8,523 nt of DNA from Thermodesulfobacteriota bacterium (GCA_025454185.1 JALOOY010000042.1:1-8523), one strand, 5' to 3'; positions 1 to 5,537 are shown, counted from the first letter of the stretch. Notes: generated from the sequence alone by a model not told the origin. Numbers and translations: made by a program.

Positions 1-2210
1 AGGTGGGAGGCGCCGGGCCGGTTGAAAAATTGATTGAAGGCCATTATGCCCGGTCCTTCACCCGCGGCGCCAAGTTAATATCCGGGAAAAATGCTCCCCG
101 GGTGGTTACACTGAAATCCGCCCTTCAAGAAGCCCTCGAAAAACGGGCCGAAGCGGCCAAACAATGGGAACGATTTGACGACCTTTCTCGAAAGGTGCGG
201 GATCTCCAGCTTAAGAGCAGCCAGGCCCATTACGAGGCCGAGGAGATCAAGAAGCTACTGGCCGCACAGCAGGGCAAAGCCGATACGTATAGAGCATTGC
301 TGTCGGAGAAAAAGGAGCGGGACTCCCGCTGCCAGGCCCTGGAGGCCCGCTACCGGCAGTTGAAACAACAGCAGGAGGGGATCCAGGCTACCCGCAAGGA
401 ACTGAACTCGGCCAAGGATATCCTGGACAAAAGCGCACGGGAGCTTCCCCTGCAACAGCAGGAAGTCGAAGCGCTGAAGCGGGCCGCCAATCAAGCCAAG
501 GCCAGTCTGGAGGATGCCCGACTGGGCCGGCAAAAGGTGGACCTGGCCCAGGAAAGGGCCGACAATGCCGCGGCCTTCCTGAACCAAAAAAACCAGTCTA
601 CCGAGTTGACCCGTCGTCTGGAGAAGATCAGGGAGACCCGCCAGGCCATTCTTTCCGTGAAGGAGGAGCGAAGCCGCCTGGTGGCGCCGACGGCCAGGGA
701 ATTGTCGGGATTGCGGAAGGCCGTCTCTGAAAGAAACGAATGGCGGCTGCGGCTGGAAAACGCCCTGATCACCCTGGAAATCGTCCCGGAAGTCGAGGGC
801 CCTGCCGAAGTGCTCACCGGGGAGCAGACCGGTCCTCTGGCCTTGAGCCCCGGGGTACCGGCTCTCATCCAGGGTTCACCGGAAGTCGCCGTGAGGCTGC
901 CGGGCATCGCCCGGATCCGCGCCAGGGGACCGGCCGGTTCCATCGACGAACTGAGAAAAAATCTGGAACAGGCCGAGGAAAAGGTCAGGAAGCTGTTGGA
1001 ACCCTTTGGGTCGGTTCAGGTGGAGGAACTGGAGAGGCGGGAGGAAGAGGCCCGGGAACTGGACGCCCGCCTGGCGGAACACCGGACCCGCCTGGAAACC
1101 CTGCTGGCCGGGGAGACCTTCGAGACCCTGCAAAGCCGGCTTTCCCTGCTGGATGCCCGTATCCGGGCTCTTCTGGAAAAGGTCCCGGACTGGAAAGACA
1201 AGCCGCCGGACGGCGATCGCCTGCAACTCGAAGCCCGGACCATCAAGGAGCACTTCATCCGGGATGTGGAAAAGGCGGAAGGCAACAGGGACAAGGCCCA
1301 GATCGTCCTTTCTGAGGCAGTCGGTCGCCTATCCACCCTGGAGGGCGACCGGACCCGAAACCAAAACCTGGTTCAGACGCTGGAGAGGAAGCTTGAAGCC
1401 CTGCTGAAGGAGGCCGGTAAGGAACAAAACCTGACCGAAGCGCTGGGCCGGATCGGCCTGGAATTCGAAGCGGCCAGGGCCGGACTGGAAGAAGTGGAAA
1501 AGAAGTTGGACGGGTACGACGATGATCCGCTTAAAATTCTGGAGAGATTTCAGAAGCGACTCGAGGCCGCCTGGGAAACCTCCCGCCAGGCCCTGTCTGA
1601 TGAAAAACGCACCGAGGGGGAACTGAACAACATGGGAAGTCAGGGATCTTATTCCGCCCTGGCCCGGGCCGAGGAGGAGGTGGCCGGACTGGAGCGGGAA
1701 CTGGCGGCCGAGACCCTGCAGGTCAATGCCATTCGCCTGTTGTTTGACACCCTCAAGGAGGTCCGTTCTCAAATGACCGCCGGGTTGACCGCCCCGGTGG
1801 AACAAAAAGCCACCTATCTACTGCAACGGATTGCCGGCCGCAGGCCCGGTCCGATCCGGTTGAACGAAGGGTTGGACGCCCCGGAGGTAATGACCGACCA
1901 GGGGGCTCCCGGTATTCCTCTGGACCAGGTATCCGGCGGGGAGCGGGAACAGATCTACCTGGCCACGCGACTGGCCCTGGCCGAACAGTTGGCCGCCAAC
2001 GAGCGCCAACTGGTGGTCCTGGACGACGTGTTGACCTTCACCGACGCCGCCCGCATGGCCCGGGTCCTGGACGTTTTGGAAGAGTCCGCCCGGCGCCTCC
2101 AGATCCTGATCATCACCTGCCACCCGGAAAAGTATCGCGGTCTGCGGGCTGCCCGATTCATCGATTTGGAGGAACAGGTCCGGGAAGGTCAAAAAGATCA
2201 GGAGGGATAA
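1..2210 (+). CDS. SMC/Rad50/YhaN-like coiled-coil ATPase, C-terminal part (5' end outside window)
   Basis: Partial: the frame is open from the first bases, so the GTG at 3 is probably internal and the N-terminal Walker A half lies upstream. Of 735 residues, about 40-255 and 316-600 are charged, Leu/Glu/Lys/Arg/Gln-rich coiled coil. Between them, residues about 263-315 form a Gly/Pro-rich, probably beta segment (GSPEVAVRLPGIARIRARG); there is no CxxC zinc hook, which argues against a classical SbcC/Rad50. The C-terminus carries the second half of an ABC-type head: signature SGGEREQ (644-650), Walker B LVVLDD (670-675), a D-loop-like FTDAARM, and a switch His at 707 (CHPEKY). Such proteins use ATP to open and close on DNA and often pair with an SbcD-like nuclease; a partner upstream is inference. 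It ends in TAA 26 bases before a convergent toxin-antitoxin operon. Confidence 0.85.
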   Translation, partial: VGGAGPVEKLIEGHYARSFTRGAKLISGKNAPRVVTLKSALQEALEKRAEAAKQWERFDDLSRKVRDLQLKSSQAHYEAEEIKKLLAAQQGKADTYRALLSEKKERDSRCQALEARYRQLKQQQEGIQATRKELNSAKDILDKSARELPLQQQEVEALKRAANQAKASLEDARLGRQKVDLAQERADNAAAFLNQKNQSTELTRRLEKIRETRQAILSVKEERSRLVAPTARELSGLRKAVSERNEWRLRLENALITLEIVPEVEGPAEVLTGEQTGPLALSPGVPALIQGSPEVAVRLPGIARIRARGPAGSIDELRKNLEQAEEKVRKLLEPFGSVQVEELERREEEARELDARLAEHRTRLETLLAGETFETLQSRLSLLDARIRALLEKVPDWKDKPPDGDRLQLEARTIKEHFIRDVEKAEGNRDKAQIVLSEAVGRLSTLEGDRTRNQNLVQTLERKLEALLKEAGKEQNLTEALGRIGLEFEAARAGLEEVEKKLDGYDDDPLKILERFQKRLEAAWETSRQALSDEKRTEGELNNMGSQGSYSALARAEEEVAGLERELAAETLQVNAIRLLFDTLKEVRSQMTAGLTAPVEQKATYLLQRIAGRRPGPIRLNEGLDAPEVMTDQGAPGIPLDQVSGGEREQIYLATRLALAEQLAANERQLVVLDDVLTFTDAARMARVLDVLEESARRLQILIITCHPEKYRGLRAARFIDLEEQVREGQKDQEG

Positions 2211-2236
2211 TTTTTTGGAAAGGACTTGCGGTTAAT

Positions 2237-2413
2237 TCAGGTTTTTTTTATGGATTGAGAGCTTAATACACCACGCCTGACTTTTTCCCAGTTTATAAAA
2301 TCCCCTTTGGCCTCCCTCTTTAAAGATTTTTCGGCGGCTTGGATTTGGGCCATTAGATCCTGGCTGGAAAGAATATCGAGAGTAGCTTTCATTTCTTCCT
2401 TGGATTTTTTCAT
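2237..2413 (-). CDS. 58-residue protein resembling a Phd/YefM antitoxin C-terminus; third gene of a toxin-antitoxin operon
   Basis: ATG at 2413-2411 shares its A with the last base of the upstream toxin's TAA (TAATG), which usually means translational coupling. A weak GAGG (2427-2424) lies 10 bases before it. The protein begins MKKSKEEMKATLDILSSQDL and continues with MAQIQAAEKSLK and GDFINWEKVR. The pattern 'LDILSS-x-x-LMAQI...G-x-FINWEKV' resembles the toxin-binding tail of Phd/YefM-type antitoxins, which normally follows an N-terminal DNA-binding domain; that domain is absent here. Base composition is more AT-rich than the neighbours. I infer an accessory antitoxin or toxin chaperone. It could instead be the remnant of a second antitoxin. 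The coding call rests on the tight overlap, the operon position and the sensible protein composition. Confidence 0.6.
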   Translation of the reverse strand: MKKSKEEMKATLDILSSQDLMAQIQAAEKSLKREAKGDFINWEKVRRGVLSSQSIKKT

Positions 2414-2730
2414 TAGATTTTTGCCTCACAAACATCGTGAAAGCCGCAATTTCTCAGCGCGATGGTTCCCGGGTCCGGTCCGTATTCAAAAGTTATCCGC
2501 AGGTCCGTTGTAGCATAAGCAATGAATACACCGGCCCCACCTACGGGATATTTCCCCTTAACATTTTTCGCTTTGTGAACCTGTAGGGAAGGGTGACGGG
2601 GATTTTCCGATAGAAGCTGAACGGCCCGGTCAATGCCCTTTTTTTCTTTTAATCCCAGTTCGGAGTAGCGTTCCAAAAAAAGCATCTCAAAAAACAGGTT
2701 GAAGGGTTGGGGTCGGGCACCCATAAGCAT
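2413..2730 (-). CDS. RelE/ParE-superfamily toxin
   Basis: 105 residues, the usual size for this superfamily. Family-like features are an N-terminal helix (FEMLFLERYSELGLKEKK), a second helix followed by 'LLSENPRHPSLQVHKAK' (34-55), beta strands around VFIAYATTDLRITFEYG, and an 'LRNCGFHDV' ending that matches the common 'L-x-N-x-G-x-HD-x-V' tail of YafQ/RelE-like toxins. Members are mostly ribosome-dependent mRNA endonucleases; the exact activity cannot be read here. The ATG at 2730 abuts the antitoxin's TAA (TAAATG). AAGGAG (2746-2741) ends 10 bases before it; a second in-frame ATG two codons on is also possible. The partner is an AbrB-type antitoxin, a pairing known from PrlF/YhaV. The next gene overlaps the stop by one base. 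Confidence 0.82.
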   Translation of the reverse strand: MLMGARPQPFNLFFEMLFLERYSELGLKEKKGIDRAVQLLSENPRHPSLQVHKAKNVKGKYPVGGAGVFIAYATTDLRITFEYGPDPGTIALRNCGFHDVCEAKI

Positions 2731-3006
2731 TTATCCCCGGCTCCTTTTAAGGGCTTCGCCCGGGGAGGTGGCCCTGATTCCGGGGCGTTTATCCCGGTTG
2801 AGCTGCTCCTCTTTTTCCAGCCAATCCGGGCCGAGTTCCCCTTCCGGAAGATCCTCCATGTCCGGAAATTTCCGGACGGTCTTTACCGGATAGAGGGTGA
2901 TCTGGTCCCCTTCTATGATGTACTCAAACAAGGGTTCCTTGCGGAAATTCCCCGGCAGGGTTACCCGGCCCCGGGAATCCGTTTTCAAGATGTTGATGTC
3001 GGCCAT
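2731..3006 (-). CDS. AbrB/MazE/SpoVT-type antitoxin
   Basis: 91 residues. The N-terminus has the swapped-hairpin AbrB fold signature, TDSRGRVTLPGNFRK (residues 9-23), followed by EYIIEGDQITLYPV; such domains dimerise and bind promoter DNA. The C-terminal half (about 46-91) is acidic then basic (FPDMEDLPEGELGPDWLEKEEQ ... GIRATSPGEALKRS) and is probably the flexible part that wraps the toxin. The ATG at 3006 is preceded by GGAGG (3018-3014) at 7 bases, an ideal ribosome site. It is the first gene of a three-gene operon. The promoter directly upstream has an inverted repeat over its -35 and spacer, so autoregulation by this protein, alone or with the toxin, is likely (inference). Confidence 0.85.
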   Translation of the reverse strand: MADINILKTDSRGRVTLPGNFRKEPLFEYIIEGDQITLYPVKTVRKFPDMEDLPEGELGPDWLEKEEQLNRDKRPGIRATSPGEALKRSRG

Positions 3007-3041
3007 AAAACCGCCTCCAAGAAGTGATGATTTACGTTGTT

Positions 3042-3070
3042 ATTGTATACCCATTTGTGACTATTGTCAA
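3042..3070 (-). promoter_or_regulatory. Sigma70-type promoter of the AbrB/RelE operon
   Basis: On the minus strand, TTGACA (3070-3065, perfect -35) is followed after exactly 17 bases by TACAAT (3047-3042, 5 of 6 to TATAAT). The antitoxin ATG lies 35 bases beyond the -10, giving a short leader that contains the GGAGG site. Confidence 0.8.
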
Positions 3071-3077
3071 CAATGGG
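3050..3077. promoter_or_regulatory. Probable operator: imperfect inverted repeat over the promoter
   Basis: The left arm CCCATTTGTGAC (3050-3061) and right arm GTCAACAATGGG (3066-3077) are inverted copies, 10 of 12 positions pairing, separated by 4 bases. The repeat covers the whole -35 and most of the spacer, where a bound antitoxin dimer would block RNA polymerase. Autorepression through such sites is typical of toxin-antitoxin operons; binding here is inferred. Confidence 0.6.
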
Positions 3078-3233
3078 ATAATTATGGAATCGGGGTCGGA
3101 CCAGACAATCCGATTGAATTTTCGATAATTATGTTGAATCCGAAGGGCATTTGAAACCTTAAAATGGCCTTTTTGCCCTCAAAAAGGGATTTCTAAGCGG
3201 ACAAACCCATCCCCAAAGCCAATCGTCATTGCC
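3078..3233. other. Gene-free stretch upstream of the toxin-antitoxin promoter
   Basis: AT-rich, with no coding region I can support on either strand. It contains one small perfect hairpin, CCTTTTTG/CAAAAAGG with a 4-base loop (3168-3187), not followed by a clear T-run, so it is not called as a terminator. Confidence 0.5.
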
Positions 3234-3416
3234 ATGGGTATATTGGTCGATTTGATTGAATGCCGGAAGGCCAGGGCCAAACAGACTGTTCTTATCGCTG
3301 ATGACGATCCGGTTCTCATGTCGCTGCAGGATGCGTTTGTCAAATCCGAATTTCCAGGAATGGCTCGGCAACTGGCCTATAACTGGAAATATTTGCTGAA
3401 ACCATTCGAGGGTTGA
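3234..3416 (+). pseudogene. Possible remnant of a response-regulator receiver domain
   Basis: An open stretch of 60 codons contains KQTVLIADDDPVLMSL (residues 16-31), which closely matches the first strand and acidic pocket (DDD-P) of CheY-like receivers. It ends in LLKPFEG, like the conserved Lys-Pro loop near the end of a receiver. A full receiver spans about 110-120 residues, and the phosphorylated-Asp strand expected between these motifs is missing, so an internal deletion is the simplest reading. No convincing ribosome site precedes the ATG. An unrelated or chance frame cannot be excluded; the opposite strand is also open here but I recognise nothing in it. Confidence 0.35.
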
Positions 3417-3422
3417 TGAGCC

Positions 3423-3757
3423 GATGGAAACAACCCGCTGGACCAGCTCCGGCGCTACGTTCGCTGGTTCCGCGAAGGTTATCTGAGCAGCACCGGCCTT
3501 CAAGCACAAGGACCCGCCCCAGATCATCGGCCCCGGTTACGTGGTCAAATCCCTGGAGGCCGCCCTCTGGGCCTTTCACCGCAGCCGTTCTTTCCGGGAG
3601 GGGGCCCTGCTGGCCGTCAACCTGGGCAACGACGCTGACACCTTCGGGGCAGACTTCGGCCAGATCGCCAGGGCGTATTATGGATATGAAGGGATCCCGG
3701 AGGAATGGCGGGCCCGGATCGTCCGCCGGGATCTGATTGAGTCCTTGGCTGAATGCC
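3423..3757 (+). pseudogene. ADP-ribosylglycohydrolase remnant, copy 1 (frameshifted, internally deleted)
   Basis: Two pieces of a DraG/ARH-family hydrolase lie in different frames. Piece A (3423-3497) reads NPLDQLRRYVRWFREGYLSS-TG, the conserved block before the family's 'CFDIGNT' metal site. Piece C (3487 to about 3750) reads through PPQIIGPGYVVKSLEAALWAF, then FREGALLAVNLGNDADT (metal-binding 'G-x-DADT'), AYYGYEGIPEEW and LIESLAE. The segment between A and C is missing and the N-terminal third is absent. It breaks off directly into a transposase remnant. The family removes ADP-ribose from proteins or related substrates; this copy cannot make a complete enzyme. A GTG-started frame at 3541-3804 would encode only the C-terminal piece. 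Confidence 0.75.
3538..3744 (+). repeat. Direct repeat, copy 1 (hydrolase 3' segment)
   Basis: About 87% identical by eye (27 mismatches over 207 bases) to 5121-5329. Both start exactly at the TAC codon of 'YVVKSLEA' and diverge after 'GAGTCC'. The mismatches include replacement changes, so this is an older duplication or two related genes rather than a fresh copy. Confidence 0.8.
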
Positions 3758-3952
3758 CCCGGGACCCTGCATCACGTCATGTGCCGGGGGATCAAGGCCG
3801 GTAAGATATTATGAACCAGGGAAAGGGAGGGAGACTTCATCGACCGGCTGGCGGAGTTGCGCAGGTCGGGAAGGTGGTTCGTGCATGCCAGGGCGTTGCT
3901 GCCCGCCCATTTTTACCTGGTGTTCAATCCCTCTGAATTCGACTTGAGCCGG
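3753..3952 (+). pseudogene. IS200-like / REP-associated Y1 transposase remnant
   Basis: Reading frame 3758-3952 gives PGTLHHVMCRGI, then DFIDRLAELRRSG, then VHARALLPAHFYLVF. This follows the start of Y1/REP-associated tyrosine transposases ('PGTLHHV-x-x-RGI ... DF-x-x-RL ... YAWALLPNHFHLL'). The metal-binding His-hydrophobic-His (HFH) appears as HFY, a TGA interrupts the frame at 3812-3814, and the catalytic-Tyr half is missing. An ATG at 3753 (ATGCCCCCG) may be the original start with a small deletion after it. Dead element; probably one of the agents that rearranged this region. Confidence 0.7.
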
Positions 3953-3961
3953 ATATATCCC

Positions 3962-3990
3962 TTGCCTTTTAGTATCTCAAAGGATACTAT
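3962..3990 (+). promoter_or_regulatory. Promoter with embedded palindromic operator for the killer/antidote module
   Basis: TTGCCT (3962-3967), a 17-base spacer and TACTAT (3985-3990) form a moderate promoter. Inside it is a perfect inverted repeat, TAGTATC (3970-3976) and GATACTA (3983-3989), 6 bases apart, the kind of site an HTH antidote dimer binds. The -10 ends only 7 bases before the toxin ATG, so the toxin mRNA would be nearly leaderless if this promoter is used. Confidence 0.55.
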
Positions 3991-3997
3991 TTAAAAT

Positions 3998-4288
3998 ATG
4001 ATTGAAATCCGGCAGACTGAGGGATATTTCCATTGGTTCAAGAGCCTGAATGACCGGGAAGCGCGGGGGCGTATCGATGCTCGTATTCGTCGCTTGTCGT
4101 TGGGCAACCCTGGCGATGTGAAGCCGGTTGGAGAAGGTGTTTCGGAATTGCGTATTGACTACGGTCCCGGGTACCGAGTTTATTTTGTAAAACGCAAACA
4201 AACGCTCGTAATCCTACTCGCGGGTGGCGACAAAAAAACTCAAGACCGGGACATCGAGAAAGCGCTGGAACTGGCGCGGGAATTGTAG
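3998..4288 (+). CDS. Addiction-module killer protein (Gp49-like, RelE/ParE family toxin)
   Basis: 96 residues, full length for the family. It shows the characteristic series WFKSLNDREARGRIDARIRR, then LGNPGDVKPVGEGVSELRID, YGPGYRVYFVKR, LLAGGDKKTQDRDI and ELAREL. The closing 'GGDKKTQDRDI' block is diagnostic of the toxin-first 'addiction module killer' group related to HigB. Members are thought to inhibit growth by RNA cleavage; activity here is untested. The start at 3998 has only AAAGGA (3979-3984, 13 bases away), so translation may be weak or leaderless. The antidote follows after 9 bases. It appears undamaged although the genes around it are broken, which fits selection for the module itself. 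Confidence 0.88.
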   Translation: MIEIRQTEGYFHWFKSLNDREARGRIDARIRRLSLGNPGDVKPVGEGVSELRIDYGPGYRVYFVKRKQTLVILLAGGDKKTQDRDIEKALELAREL

Positions 4289-4297
4289 AGGATTGAT

Positions 4298-4591
4298 ATG
4301 TCGAAGACTAAAACCCGACCTTGGGATGTGGCAGAACATTTAGAAACCGATGAGGACATGTCTGCCTATTTGGAGGCAGCACTTGCCGAAGGAGACCCCG
4401 CGCTGGTAGCGGCTGCTTTGGGTGATATCGCCCGGGCCAAGGGGATGGCTCAGATAGCCCGTGAGACAGGCCTCGGGCGTGAAAGCCTTTACAAAGCCTT
4501 GTCTTCCGAGGGCAATCCAGAGTTTGCTACAGTACTGAAGGTAATACGTGCGCTTGGTTTGCGTTTGCATGCTACGACAGCAACTTCTTAG
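4298..4591 (+). CDS. Addiction-module antidote protein (HTH_XRE-type antitoxin)
   Basis: 97 residues, matching the partner family of the preceding killer. The sequence runs through DPALVAAALGDIARAKGM, then MAQIARETGLGRESLYKAL (50-68, the helix-turn-helix) and GNPEFATVLKVIRALGLRL (72-90). The ATG at 4298 has AGAGGA (4287-4292) at 5 bases, the ribosome site overlapping the toxin's TAG. Toxin-then-antitoxin order is normal for this group. It probably neutralises the toxin by binding it and represses the operon at the palindrome at 3970-3989 (inference from family behaviour). Base composition is less GC-rich than the mla or ATPase genes. Confidence 0.88.
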   Translation: MSKTKTRPWDVAEHLETDEDMSAYLEAALAEGDPALVAAALGDIARAKGMAQIARETGLGRESLYKALSSEGNPEFATVLKVIRALGLRLHATTATS

Positions 4592-4760
4592 CTACCCGGG
4601 TGGGGGACGTTGGTTTCGAAAGTGATTTTTAAGGATCTGGACGATGAAATGGTGATTCTTCGGGTTAATGGAGTGGGGGGCAAATCAGTCCCCGCCCCTA
4701 CGAAAAACACCCATCCATACCACCGGCAGGGCCGAGCTTAGCGCAAAAACCAGAGCCTCT
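4592..4760 (+). other. Gene-free stretch with a possible PqqD-like scrap
   Basis: No complete gene. One frame (about 4610-4665) reads TLVSKVIFKDLDDEMVILRV, reminiscent of the start of small PqqD-like proteins, but it then runs into GC-rich non-coding sequence (GTGGGGGGC ... GTCCCCGCCCCTAC) and nothing downstream supports it. Treat as unexplained decayed sequence. Confidence 0.2.
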
Positions 4761-4983
4761 TCACTCGTGAGGAACCGTCAGCGTCTGCCACATAGCTTCC
4801 ACGTGGAGCGGATTGAGAACCCGGACGCCTCGGACGTTGAACGGCCGCTCGCCGTTGTAGAGAACCGCGCCGGGCCGGACACGCTGGAGGCCCAGCGTTT
4901 GGAACCATTCGAGTTGTTTGCCGAAGTCCGTGGGAAAGGTCGCTGCGGATTTGATCTCGATCGGCGTGAGTGCCCCCTTTTCC
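4761..4983 (-). pseudogene. DUF4143-family ATPase, 3' end only
   Basis: The minus-strand frame ending at TGA (4763-4761) encodes GALTPIEIKSAATFPTDFG, KQLEWFQTLG, GAVLYNGERPFNVRGVRVLN and HVEAMWQTL. 'TPIEIKS' followed by 'GAVLYNGE' is typical of the C-terminal nuclease-like end of AAA ATPases with a DUF4143 domain. About 70 residues remain of a protein normally near 400. Similarity stops around 4983, exactly where the hydrolase fragment of the opposite strand begins, so the 5' part was lost at a rearrangement junction. An ATG at 5027 gives an 88-codon frame, but its first residues are antisense to the hydrolase. Confidence 0.65.
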
Positions 4984-4985
4984 CG

Positions 4986-5395
4986 TGCTTCGGCATCGGC
5001 AACACCGTCCGGGCCTCCCTGATCCATTTCGAAAAGACCGGCGCGCCCTACTGCGAGGTGGATGACCCTTACGCCGCCGGCAATGGCTCGATCATGCGCC
5101 TGGCCCCGGTGCCCATGTTTTACGTGGTCAAGTCCCTGGAGGCCGTCCTCTGGGCCTTTTACCGCAGCACTTCGTTCCGGGAGGGGGGGCCCTGCTGGCC
5201 GTCAACCTGGGCAACGACGCTGACACCACCGGGGCAGTCTACGGACAGATTGCTGGGGCGTATCACGGGTATGAAGGGATCCCGGAGCAATGGCGAGCCA
5301 GGATCGCTCAACGGGAGTTGATCGAGTCCTATGCCGATCGACTTTACCAGCTTTCCCTTCGATTTGAGGACAAGGGCAACCAGTCGGCCCCTTAA
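4986..5395 (+). pseudogene. ADP-ribosylglycohydrolase remnant, copy 2 (internal deletion, G-run frameshift)
   Basis: Starts at CFGIGNTVRASLIHFEKTGA (family 'CFDIGNT' metal motif) and continues YAAGNGSIMRLAPVPMF, also a hallmark. It then jumps at 5121 to YVVKSLEAVLWAF; the roughly 80-100 residues usually between are missing. In the run after GAG (5171-5179) this copy has two more Gs than copy 1, which shifts the frame. Beyond it the restored frame reads ALLAVNLGNDADTTGAVYG, GIPEQWRARI and LIESYADRLYQLS and reaches a natural TAA (5393-5395). No start codon with a ribosome site is visible. Not functional as it stands. Confidence 0.8.
5121..5329 (+). repeat. Direct repeat, copy 2 (hydrolase 3' segment)
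   Basis: Partner of 3538-3744, same orientation, 1583 bases downstream, two bases longer because of the G-run. The pair brackets the transposase remnant and the intact killer/antidote module, so homologous recombination between them would delete both. Confidence 0.8.
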
Positions 5396-5441
5396 ATAAA
5401 AAAGGAGCTAATCCCGCATAGGATAGCGGGACTAACTCCTT
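5396..5441 (-). terminator. Intrinsic terminator of the tRNA-Arg gene
   Basis: On the minus strand a 16-pair stem (arms 5441-5426 and 5417-5402, all Watson-Crick except two G-U pairs) with an 8-base loop is followed by TTTTTTATTT. It begins 8 bases after the tRNA's CCA end. Confidence 0.88.
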
Positions 5442-5449
5442 GATTTAAC

Positions 5450-5525
5450 TGGTGCGCCCAGGGTGATTCGAACACCCGACCTACGGATTCGTAGTCCGGC
5501 GCTCTATCCACTGAGCTATGGGCGC
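5450..5525 (-). tRNA. tRNA-Arg (anticodon ACG)
   Basis: 76 bases including an encoded CCA. Acceptor arms GCGCCCA/TGGGCGC pair fully, D stem GCTC/GAGC, anticodon loop CTACGAA with anticodon ACG (read as ICG after deamination, decoding CGU/CGC/CGA), variable loop AGGTC, T stem GGGTG/CACCC with loop TTCGAAT. The anticodon stem CCGGA/TCCGT has one C-U mismatch at its outer pair (27-43). The 3' end faces the decayed accessory region at lower coordinates. Confidence 0.97.
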
Positions 5526-5537
5526 GTATGGGATTCT

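Noticed and set aside
2232..2435. 67-codon minus-strand frame overlapping the third toxin-antitoxin gene
   Set aside because: It is a shifted frame of the same strand. The frame at 2413-2237 has the coupled start, a family-like sequence and better composition.
3168..3187. Small perfect hairpin as a terminator
   Set aside because: Only 8 pairs, no following T-run on either strand, and no gene ending nearby that needs it.
3159..3527. 122-codon minus-strand frame across the receiver-like remnant
   Set aside because: No recognisable motif, no ribosome site, and it runs antisense into hydrolase copy 1; the plus-strand motifs explain the region better.
4668..5321. 217-codon plus-strand frame as one protein
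   Set aside because: It strings together non-coding sequence, the antisense of the DUF4143 tail and the hydrolase fragment, then continues out of frame after the G-run.
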